Assembly: GCA_903899145.1 (NCBI GenBank)
Contig: CAIUHY010000071.1
Coordinates: 1 to 6,970, forward strand
Length of the DNA stretch: 6,970 nt
Reading direction: 5' to 3'
Source: an uncultured Actinomycetes bacterium
GTDB lineage: Bacteria; Actinomycetota; Actinomycetes; Nanopelagicales; Nanopelagicaceae
Position 1 is the first letter of the stretch. The number at the start of each line of letters is the position of its first letter. The notes below the pieces were generated by a model. That model was not told where the DNA came from. It did no database searches and saw nothing but the letters and a program-made list of their open reading frames with translations. The position numbers and the translations under genes are program-made. Shown here piece after piece: positions 1-5,811 of this stretch.

Positions 1-333
1 GTTCGCAACATAATTTGCCTGGATATGTGAAGAGCCCTGCACTGTAGTTCCAGACTTTAAGATCAACTGAATACGTTGATCTTTATCAATAAGAAGGGCT
101 GACTCAACTTTGTTTTGAGAAATTTCAGCCAAAATTGTTGAAGTGTCGACACTTGTATATGTGGCGCCACTACTAGAAATTTTTCCAAAAGCTATGACAA
201 AAAGAAGGGCAATGACAATCCAAAATAGTGGACCCCGAACTATTTTCCGGATTCGCTTACGAGGAACTTGAATTTTTTTATCAGTCAGTTTCTTTTTATC
301 TGTCAACTTCTTTTTCTCTTTTCCTGTGCTCAT
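1..333 (-). CDS. ftsH: FtsH, ATP-dependent membrane zinc metalloprotease (N-terminal part, runs off the left edge)
   Basis: This is the first 111 codons of a gene that continues beyond position 1. The ATG at 333-331 overlaps the TGA of hpt as ATGA, and no Shine-Dalgarno is visible, so translational coupling to hpt is likely. The product starts with a very basic cytoplasmic tail (residues 1-34) carrying two tandem KKKLTD units at residues 7-18. A single membrane helix follows at about residues 35-50 (LFWIVIALLFVIAF). Next comes a polar region with the pattern of the FtsH periplasmic domain: a TSVDTSTILAEI stretch, then the KVESALLIDKDQRIQLIL strand-turn-strand. FtsH forms membrane hexamers that degrade misassembled membrane proteins and some regulators. 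The AAA and zinc-protease domains lie outside the window, so the identification rests on this N-terminus and on the position after tilS-hpt. Confidence 0.85.
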   Translation of the reverse strand, partial: MSTGKEKKKLTDKKKLTDKKIQVPRKRIRKIVRGPLFWIVIALLFVIAFGKISSSGATYTSVDTSTILAEISQNKVESALLIDKDQRIQLILKSGTTVQGSSHIQANYVAN

Positions 334-881
334 GAGTACACATGCTTTGCTAAGACTCCAATAAAATCCAGATTCCGATATCGCTCGTTGTAGTCAAGCC
401 CGTAACCAACAACAAACTCTGTTGGAATATCAAATCCAACATATTTAACATCTACTTCAACTTTTGCGGCATCAGGCTTACGGAGCATTGTTAAAATTTG
501 AACAGTCTTAGTTCCGCGTGATTCAAGGTTTGCTTTCAGCCAAGAAAGCGTTAGACCTGTATCAACGATATCTTCAATAATGAGAACATGCTTATTTGTA
601 ATGTCACGATCTAAATCTTTAAGGATTCTCACAACACCACTTGACTTAGTTCCTGATCCATATGATGAAACAGCCATCCAGTCCATTTCAACATGTCGGT
701 TAAGTGTGCGAACAAAGTCAGCCATAGTCATAACGGCGCCTTTAAGAATTCCAATAACAAGTAGTTCTTTACCTTCATAATCTTTTTCAATTGCGCGAGC
801 TAATTCAGCAATACGAGTTTGGATCTGTTCATGTGTCACTACGACGCGTTCTATATCTGCGCCACTTGTTCCAAGATCCAC
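330..881 (-). CDS. hpt: Hypoxanthine(-guanine) phosphoribosyltransferase
   Basis: The enzyme joins hypoxanthine or guanine to PRPP to make IMP or GMP in cytoplasmic purine salvage. The 183-residue length is normal for bacterial Hpt. Visible motifs, in order, are LLVIGILKGAV (residues 40-50), the flexible active-site loop SSYGSGTKSSG (72-82), the PRPP-binding loop EDIVDTGLTL (103-112) with its acidic pair and the DTG turn, and the C-terminal purine-binding segment VGYGLDYNERYRNLDFIGVL (158-177). The start is GTG at 881-879, supported by AGGAG at 892-888 with a 6-nt spacer, the best SD in the window. The gene lies 43 bp after tilS, behind a GC hairpin, and its TGA overlaps the ftsH start. In Bacillus subtilis, TilS and HprT are reported to form a complex that activates ftsH, which may relate to this conserved order; that role is not shown here. 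Confidence 0.96.
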   Translation of the reverse strand: MDLGTSGADIERVVVTHEQIQTRIAELARAIEKDYEGKELLVIGILKGAVMTMADFVRTLNRHVEMDWMAVSSYGSGTKSSGVVRILKDLDRDITNKHVLIIEDIVDTGLTLSWLKANLESRGTKTVQILTMLRKPDAAKVEVDVKYVGFDIPTEFVVGYGLDYNERYRNLDFIGVLAKHVYS

Positions 882-887
882 GTTGCT

Positions 888-892
888 CTCCT
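888..892 (-). promoter_or_regulatory. Shine-Dalgarno that fixes the GTG start of hpt
   Basis: Read on the minus strand this is AGGAG, within AGGAGAGC, six bases before the GTG at 881-879. It supports GTG as the true start. It gives hpt its own strong ribosome site, unlike tilS and ftsH, which have none that I can see. Confidence 0.75.
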
Positions 893-903
893 ATGAAGTA
901 ATC

Positions 904-919
904 CCGGCCTTCTGGCCGG
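904..919 (-). other. Perfect GC-only hairpin between tilS and hpt
   Basis: On the minus strand the RNA would read CCGGCC-AGAA-GGCCGG, a 6-bp all-GC stem with a four-base loop, extendable by a U-G pair (920 with 903). It begins a few bases after the tilS TAG (927-925) and ends 11 bases before the hpt SD. The following bases are GATTACTTC, with no U-run, so it does not look like an ordinary intrinsic terminator. It could be a 3'-end stabiliser or processing site for the upstream message, or a pause or attenuation element before hpt. The structure is seen directly; the role is inferred. Confidence 0.55.
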
Positions 920-924
920 ACTTG

Positions 925-1875
925 CTATCCCTGTGAGAGCGAAAGTCTGCCCGAAATTCGTCCTACCTTCACACCACCCGGGAGAGATACTTCCCCTTGC
1001 CCGTGCCAGGCTGTGATCAGCGCCTCTACGGCAGCCACATGATGGGCAGTAATCGAGCCCGTTGGGGAGCCGGCAGTGAGGATCACCCTGCGTAGCACCC
1101 GGCTGCGAACTGCCTTAGGGAGTGCTGCCAGCAGCTCAGCGTCAAGATCCTCACTGTTCTTTGCTTTCAAAAAATCATCAGCGTAATGATCAAGTGCATC
1201 TGCATCTTCACGCAGAATTCGTGCGCTTCTTGAAAGTGCATCAATAATTCCTGGTCCTAGATCTTTTTCTAGAATAGGCAATACATTCTTTCTTGCACGT
1301 ACTCGTGCATAACTCTCATCAGAATTATGTGGGTCAACCCATGCTGTCAAATTATTTTCCCGGCACACTTCTTCAGTAGTGCCACGATCAATATGAAGAA
1401 TAGGGCGAATGTAAATTCCATTATCCTCTGCCATTCCAGATAATGATCTTGTTCCAGATCCTCGTGCAAGTCCAAGCAAAACTGTTTCAGCTTGATCATT
1501 TTTCGTGTGAGCTAAGAAAAAGAAATCTGGTGAGTATCTTATAATTGCCTCTTCAAATGCGCCGTAACGAGCACGGCGGGCAGATGCCTCTAAACCATCA
1601 ACTATTTCAACATTCACTCGAACAATTTCAATCTTCTCTAACCCAATTTTCTTTAAATTATCTGCTGCGCTCTGCGCAGTCTTTTCAGAACCTTCTTGCA
1701 AGCCATGATCAACAACTAAAACAATAACTTCAACACCATTGTGTTGAGCTTCTTCATGAGTTGCAACGGCAAGTGCGAGTGAGTCAGCGCCACCTGATAC
1801 TCCAATTAAAACCCTAGCGCTTGCCTTCTCCAACCATGGTTTCACAGCTTGGCGTAAAACAAGTGTTGATTTCAT
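925..1875 (-). CDS. tilS: tRNA(Ile)-lysidine synthetase
   Basis: TilS uses ATP and lysine to convert C34 of the CAU-anticodon tRNA-Ile to lysidine, so that it reads AUA and accepts isoleucine. The N-terminal PP-loop ATPase domain is clear: SGGADS at residues 27-32, VVDHGLQEGS (54-63), EASARRARYGAF (96-107), and AHTKNDQAETVLLGLARGSG (122-141), the family signature. RVRARKNVLP (191-200) matches the conserved arginine-rich segment after the PP-loop domain. The 316-residue length fits the short actinobacterial and Aquifex-type forms; Escherichia coli and Bacillus enzymes have an extra C-terminal domain. The ATG at 1875-1873 follows the NlpC stop codon by 3 nt without a convincing SD, so reinitiation is likely. 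The last 60 or so codons (961-1140) are unusually GC-rich compared with the rest of the gene; see findings. Confidence 0.95.
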   Translation of the reverse strand: MKSTLVLRQAVKPWLEKASARVLIGVSGGADSLALAVATHEEAQHNGVEVIVLVVDHGLQEGSEKTAQSAADNLKKIGLEKIEIVRVNVEIVDGLEASARRARYGAFEEAIIRYSPDFFFLAHTKNDQAETVLLGLARGSGTRSLSGMAEDNGIYIRPILHIDRGTTEEVCRENNLTAWVDPHNSDESYARVRARKNVLPILEKDLGPGIIDALSRSARILREDADALDHYADDFLKAKNSEDLDAELLAALPKAVRSRVLRRVILTAGSPTGSITAHHVAAVEALITAWHGQGEVSLPGGVKVGRISGRLSLSQG

Positions 1876-1878
1876 GTA

Positions 1879-3111
1879 TTAAACACGTCCGCCCGATGGC
1901 ATTAAACCTGCGATGCTGTACATGTTAGAGAATAGCAATCCTTTAGATTTTGAATTTGCTTCCCACATCATTCCGTTTCCTGCATAAATTGTTATGTGAT
2001 GAATATTTTGAACACTTCCATCATAAGAATAGAAAAGTAAATCTCCCGGTACTAGCTGGCTAAATGGGACGCGTTGTGAGGCAACAAAGTAAAGAGCTGC
2101 ATTTAGGCGTGACCACTCTGGATAACCCAAACCGGCTGCTTTATATGCTGCATAAACTAAGCCTGAGCAGTCAAAACTATTCGGCCCTTGGGCTCCCCAC
2201 ACATATGGTTTGCGAGCAAGTACTTGTGCCTTTGCAAAATCAACCGCAGCAGCTCTACTGGCAGCCGTAGAACGAATTGTTAAGCGACCGGTGAAACCTC
2301 GATCAGGCCATACTTTTGATTGGCCAGAAGTGTGCGCAGCAGTATTTGCACTTGATTCTTCTAATTGGGAGAGCGCAAGTTGCTGTTGCAGGGTAATTCT
2401 AAAATTACGAGCCTTTTGTAGTTCAATAATTATTTGGGCCTGTTCGGCTTTAAGTTTATCTACTTCTGATTGCTGCGCAGATTTTGCAGAATCTGCCTCT
2501 GCTTTTGCCGTAGCTACCTTTGCCGTCGCTGTTGCTTGCACAGCTTTTGCCTGGGTTGCAGCAACTTTTGCAGCTTGGGCAATTACTAGTGCCGATTTAT
2601 ACCGTGAAAGTGCAATTGAGTCTGATGCCCCAACTTGATTAAGCATCCCGAGTCGATCAATAAGATCTTGTGGACCATTCGCTTCTAGAACACTATTGAG
2701 AGAAGTAAATCCTCCACCGTTTATATAAGCATTAGATGCCATGCGCCCAATTGTTTTATTGGCCTCCACAACGGCTACTGCAGTTAAGGCTGCGTGGGCA
2801 GCTGCCGTATTGGCTTGTTGTGTTGCTAAAGAGAGTGCAACTTGTGCATGTACCAACTTTGATTTTGCAACTTGTGCTTTGACTGTAAGTTTCTGCAAAA
2901 CATTTGTTGCAGAACTTAATTTGTGCTGTGCATCAGCCGCTGCTTGAGCTTTCGCATTTTCTGCCGCTTGAGCAGCAGCAATCTCGGCCTTCGTTGGTGC
3001 TTTTGGTTTTGGTGATGGCGTAGCTGCAAATGTAGATTGGGGAATAAACACGAATAAAGCGAATAGGGCGATGGCCGCCTTCGCTTTACGGTGTGTCCGC
3101 TTTGAAATCAT
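1879..3111 (-). CDS. Exported coiled-coil NlpC/P60 peptidoglycan endopeptidase
   Basis: This is a predicted secreted hydrolase that cuts peptide stems in peptidoglycan. Residues 1-29 form a Sec signal peptide: basic MISKRTHRKAK, then a hydrophobic core, then STFA before the likely cut. A Pro/Lys linker follows, then an Ala/Lys/Gln-rich region (about 41-255) in two coiled-coil stretches separated by SNAYINGGGFTSLNSVLEA (126-144). The C-terminal domain (about 285-400) is NlpC/P60: YVWGAQGPNSFDCSGL carries catalytic Cys315, and HHITIYAG carries His372. Glu384 is the likely third residue; the 12-residue His-to-Glu spacing equals that of mycobacterial RipA. The architecture resembles PcsB, CwlO and RipC, in which the coiled coil holds the enzyme inactive until a membrane partner such as FtsEX releases it. 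The neighbouring ABC genes do not look like FtsEX. An SD-like AGGGGG sits 8 nt before the ATG. It may be transcribed separately, since 89 bp precede it. Confidence 0.9.
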   Translation of the reverse strand: MISKRTHRKAKAAIALFALFVFIPQSTFAATPSPKPKAPTKAEIAAAQAAENAKAQAAADAQHKLSSATNVLQKLTVKAQVAKSKLVHAQVALSLATQQANTAAAHAALTAVAVVEANKTIGRMASNAYINGGGFTSLNSVLEANGPQDLIDRLGMLNQVGASDSIALSRYKSALVIAQAAKVAATQAKAVQATATAKVATAKAEADSAKSAQQSEVDKLKAEQAQIIIELQKARNFRITLQQQLALSQLEESSANTAAHTSGQSKVWPDRGFTGRLTIRSTAASRAAAVDFAKAQVLARKPYVWGAQGPNSFDCSGLVYAAYKAAGLGYPEWSRLNAALYFVASQRVPFSQLVPGDLLFYSYDGSVQNIHHITIYAGNGMMWEANSKSKGLLFSNMYSIAGLMPSGGRV

Positions 3112-3200
3112 TGAAATAGCCCCCTGGGGAAGGAATCACATAAGGATAAGTGATTGGCCAGCGATGAGAGTGCTTTTACACCTGAGAGTAAACTGTGTCG
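3112..3200 (-). promoter_or_regulatory. Leader region of the NlpC/P60 gene with palindrome and direct repeats
   Basis: This 89-bp gap is the largest in the window. It holds a 22-bp imperfect palindrome at 3134-3155 (AATCACnTA and its inverse around a central core). It also holds two copies of TGAGAGT, at 3165-3171 and 3183-3189, 18 bp apart, and a weak 5-bp inverted repeat (3175-3179 with 3188-3192). The SD candidate AGGGGG at 3125-3120 equals AGGAGG with one G-U wobble. A poor promoter can be drawn on the minus strand (TTTACT, 17 bases, TCTCAT), but it is not convincing. I see no terminator for the permease gene. A regulatory function is inferred from the repeats alone. Confidence 0.4.
3134..3155. 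repeat. 22-bp inverted repeat, candidate operator
   Basis: AATCAC at 3134-3139 is matched by GTGATT at 3150-3155, and after one mismatch two further bases on each side also pair. The centre is ATAAGGATAA on the plus strand. The size and half-site spacing (about two helical turns) would suit a dimeric DNA-binding regulator; as RNA it would be a modest 6-bp hairpin with a 10-base loop. It lies 23 bases upstream of the NlpC ATG. Confidence 0.4.
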
Positions 3201-3992
3201 CTAGTTAGATACATCTCGATTTTTAAAAAGTATTGCGACAACTATTGCGCCAAAAAGCAAATAAGTCCCAGAAGTCACTAATGAACGTTCATAGCTAATA
3301 ATTGACGTCCCGCCCTGCGATATGTTTGCAAAGTTTGCTCCAGGTAACCATTTTGTAGTTGATGAGATTACAGCGCCTAAAATATTTTCGAGAATTAAAC
3401 ACCAGAGCACTCCGATTGAAATAGAAGTGATAGGTGATCTAAATAAAAGACCGAGAATCATTCCTAGAGTTCCAAATGCCAGTGTTCCAAGAAAAATATT
3501 AATAAATGTTTCCCCTAAAAGTTGGAGACCAGGTGTTGTTAACCAAGCCCTCGTGCTAATTGCTGAATGTGGGGCAAGCGCAAAAGAAATACTCAGTGCA
3601 AATACTGCTGATGCAATTTCAAGCCAAATTGTAAAAAAAGCCATAGCAAAATACTTTCCCATAAGAATTTTTAGTCTGGACGGCTGGCGCACCAAAATAT
3701 TTCTCAGTGTTCCTAAGGAATACTCTTGAGCAGTTTGTGAAGCAAAAACACAGAGAGCAACTATTCCTAAAAAGAAACCCATAATCTGAAAACCATATAC
3801 AAGGCCATTTTTACCACTTAAGAAATCGTTAGTAATGAGAACGCCACGAGCTCCATTTGGTTTACCTGAATGAACCCTTAGAAATACAAAAGAGGTAAAG
3901 AAAGCAGTCAACAAGGCAACGCCAATTAAAGTTGGAATGAGCAAAGTTTTACGACGCAGCTTGCGCAGTTCACCAAACATCATTCTTATCAT
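3201..3992 (-). CDS. ABC-2 type transporter permease
   Basis: This is the membrane subunit of the exporter whose ATPase is encoded just upstream. The 263 residues hold about six hydrophobic segments (roughly 17-38, 65-85, 113-140, 156-184, 189-210, 242-256). The basic N-terminus (GELRKLRRK) and EYSLGTLRNIL (90-100) followed by R106 and K113 are typical of ABC-2 permeases of the bacitracin/NosY-like kind. The ATG immediately follows the ATPase TAA as TAAATG. AGGTGA at 4002-3997, inside the ATPase gene, matches the anti-SD with a 4-nt spacer, which supports this ATG over the two in-frame ATGs at codons 4 and 5. The transported substrate cannot be read from the sequence. Its place behind ctaB hints at a link with heme or oxidase assembly, but immunity-type peptide export is equally possible. 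Confidence 0.85.
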   Translation of the reverse strand: MIRMMFGELRKLRRKTLLIPTLIGVALLTAFFTSFVFLRVHSGKPNGARGVLITNDFLSGKNGLVYGFQIMGFFLGIVALCVFASQTAQEYSLGTLRNILVRQPSRLKILMGKYFAMAFFTIWLEIASAVFALSISFALAPHSAISTRAWLTTPGLQLLGETFINIFLGTLAFGTLGMILGLLFRSPITSISIGVLWCLILENILGAVISSTTKWLPGANFANISQGGTSIISYERSLVTSGTYLLFGAIVVAILFKNRDVSN

Positions 3993-4895
3993 TTACTCAC
4001 CTGTCATTTCAAAAAATGTCTCTTCCAAACTTGGTTGAATAACAGAAAGAGCTGCCAGAGTAATCCCAGATTCAAATGCCAGTCTGTTAAATGCAGGGGC
4101 CCAGTCATTGGCACCGAAAATAGTAATTGCACCATCGGCAACCGTTAGCTTCTTGCCATATTTTGTTGCAATCTCAACTAATTTATTAAGATCCACTGCA
4201 AATTCTGGCCTCACAACAAGTAATGGATTCTGAGCGGCGAGTAAATCATGCGTACGACCAGTAAAAATTACTTTGCCTTCGCGGAGCATCACCAAATGAT
4301 CGGAAATCATCTCTAGTTCACTGAGTAAATGTGAAGAGACAAAAATACTAGTTCCGGACTTCGCCATTTCTTTAATAAGATTTCTGATCTCCTGAATGCC
4401 CGATGGGTCCAAACCATTTGTAGGTTCATCTAAAACAAGTAATTTTGGTTGCGGAAGAAGCGCCGCTGCAATACCCAAACGCTGCTTCATGCCAAGTGAA
4501 TATGTTTTATATTTTGAATCACCACGATCTCCAAGACCAACCTGCTCAAGCAGTGTAGAAACTTTTTTTTGGCTGAAACCTCCTATTGATGCAAGAACAC
4601 GTAAATTCTCGGCGCCTGAAAGGGCTGGATAAAAAGCAGGGCCCTCAATCATCGCCCCCACATGGGATAAATATTTTTCAGGTTGCTTTATATCTTCTCC
4701 TAGTACGGTTCCTGTGCCATGCGTTGGCTTGATGAGTCCAAGAAGCATTCGCATAGTTGTGGTTTTGCCCGAACCATTGGGCCCGACAAAACCACAAATT
4801 GAACCTACTGGAACTTCAAATGAAGCTTGAGATACCGCCTGACGGTCGCCGTAAACTTTGGAAAGCTCTGAAACTGAAATTGCTAAGTTGCTCAT
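3993..4895 (-). CDS. ABC transporter ATP-binding protein (bacitracin/BcrA-like class)
   Basis: This is the cytoplasmic motor of the two-gene exporter. It has Walker A GPNGSGKT (residues 38-45), signature SLGMKQR (133-139), Walker B LLVLDEP (152-158) with the D-loop NGLDP (160-164), and the switch histidine His189 in SSHLLSE. The Q-loop region reads AMIEGPAFYPALSG (81-94), with Glu where many ABC proteins have Gln; this form is common in the BcrA and lantibiotic-immunity group. After about residue 225 there is an accessory C-terminal region ending in QPSLEETFFEMTGE, also typical of that group. The ATG at 4895-4893 overlaps the ctaB TGA as ATGA and has no SD, so synthesis is probably coupled to CtaB. 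The nucleotide-binding motifs look intact. The substrate is unknown. Confidence 0.92.
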   Translation of the reverse strand: MSNLAISVSELSKVYGDRQAVSQASFEVPVGSICGFVGPNGSGKTTTMRMLLGLIKPTHGTGTVLGEDIKQPEKYLSHVGAMIEGPAFYPALSGAENLRVLASIGGFSQKKVSTLLEQVGLGDRGDSKYKTYSLGMKQRLGIAAALLPQPKLLVLDEPTNGLDPSGIQEIRNLIKEMAKSGTSIFVSSHLLSELEMISDHLVMLREGKVIFTGRTHDLLAAQNPLLVVRPEFAVDLNKLVEIATKYGKKLTVADGAITIFGANDWAPAFNRLAFESGITLAALSVIQPSLEETFFEMTGE

Positions 4896-5782
4896 GGTTT
4901 AGCAACTAGAACGCCAATAACAAGTAGTAGCGAGTAGATACTTAAATAAGTAATTGACCACTGAAATAACTTTGCTGCTGATGCCCCCGAATCAATCCCG
5001 CCTATTTTTATGAGCTGAGCCATGAATCCGATTGCGATAAGGATTGTTATTACCCAAATCCATATTGGCATATGCGCTGACCATAAAACAGCAAGAGATG
5101 TGCCAAACATGAAAACCGAGTGAAACCACATCTGCTTTTGTACTGACTTGATTGAAGCAACAACTGGAAGCATAGGGATTCCAGCCGCCTGATAGTCATC
5201 TTTATATTTGATAGCTAACGCCCAGAAGTGCGGTGGAGTCCAAAAGAAAATTAGTCCAAAAAATAGCCACGCTGTGAGTGAAAGTGAGTTTGTTACTGCA
5301 GCCCATCCGATCAATACAGGCATGCACCCAGCAATTCCTCCCCAGACAATATTTTGAGAAGTTCTTCGTTTAAGCCAAATCGTATATCCAAAAACATAAA
5401 ATAAAATTGCTATAACGGTCAAAAGTGTTGCAAGGTGTGTAGTAAAAATCCAAAAAATAACTAACGAAATAAGAGTGAGGGCTCCTGCGAAAGTAGTTGC
5501 GGCAGATTCACTTATTTCACCTTTTACAATTGGACGCTTATCAGTTCTGCGCATTAATCGATCAGATTCAACTTCAATGATCATGTTAAAAGCATTTGCT
5601 GCTCCGGCAGCAAGAGTTCCACCAATGAGTGTGGCAATTGTGATCTTCAGCGATGGGTATTTATGGGCATGGTTAGAAGCGTAAGTAGCAAGAAAAAGTG
5701 CAGGAAGCGTTGTGACTAGCAACAGCTCTACAACGCGTAACTTCATCAGCGCAACATATGAGGAGGCCTTGAATTGGCTCAT
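4892..5782 (-). CDS. ctaB: Protoheme IX farnesyltransferase (heme O synthase)
   Basis: CtaB is a polytopic membrane UbiA-family enzyme that adds farnesyl diphosphate to heme B, giving heme O, the precursor of heme A for aa3-type cytochrome oxidase. The 296-residue length and N-terminus (SYVALMKLRVVELLLVTTLPALFLA) fit the family. The first prenyl-diphosphate motif is NMIIEVESDRLMRRTDKRP (66-84). It aligns with the usual NxxxDxxxD, but the first Asp is Glu (E70, with a second Glu at 72), while D74 is kept. LKRRTSQNIVWGGIAGCMPVLIGW (137-160) and WTPPHFWALAIKYKDDYQAAGIPMLPVV (181-208, including the second Asp pair D195-D196) are strong CtaB signatures. No SD precedes the ATG. A downstream start at Met13 would remove the conserved SYVALMK region, so this ATG is preferred. 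dacB ends 29 bp upstream, and the ABC ATPase gene overlaps its end. Confidence 0.95.
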   Translation of the reverse strand: MSQFKASSYVALMKLRVVELLLVTTLPALFLATYASNHAHKYPSLKITIATLIGGTLAAGAANAFNMIIEVESDRLMRRTDKRPIVKGEISESAATTFAGALTLISLVIFWIFTTHLATLLTVIAILFYVFGYTIWLKRRTSQNIVWGGIAGCMPVLIGWAAVTNSLSLTAWLFFGLIFFWTPPHFWALAIKYKDDYQAAGIPMLPVVASIKSVQKQMWFHSVFMFGTSLAVLWSAHMPIWIWVITILIAIGFMAQLIKIGGIDSGASAAKLFQWSITYLSIYSLLLVIGVLVAKP

Positions 5783-5811
5783 AACGGCATAGTAACCATA
5801 ATTTAAGGTAT

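Noticed and set aside
2210..2638. 142-codon open frame on the plus strand
   Set aside because: It lies wholly antisense to the Ala-rich coiled coil of the NlpC gene. Its Cys/Ala/Ser-rich product is what reverse-read GCN codons give, and it has no family motif.
3121..3129. CCCCTGGGG palindrome next to the NlpC SD
   Set aside because: With a one-base centre it cannot fold as a hairpin by itself. Its G-run is better explained as the SD-like AGGGGG.
3175..3192. Terminator after the permease gene
   Set aside because: The stem is only five AT-rich pairs with an eight-base loop and no T-run on the minus strand.
3112..3200. c-di-AMP (ydaO-type) riboswitch before the NlpC gene, as known for wall hydrolases in other actinobacteria
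   Set aside because: The gap is only 89 bp, shorter than that riboswitch, and I cannot find its conserved core sequences.
3322..3729. 135-codon open frame on the plus strand
   Set aside because: It is antisense to the permease gene, which has clear ABC-2 motifs and coupled translation. The plus-strand product shows no recognisable domain.
3201..4895. FtsEX-like pair serving the adjacent NlpC hydrolase
   Set aside because: The ATPase has the BcrA-type Q-loop and C-terminal tail, and the permease is a six-segment ABC-2 protein without the large outer loop of FtsX.
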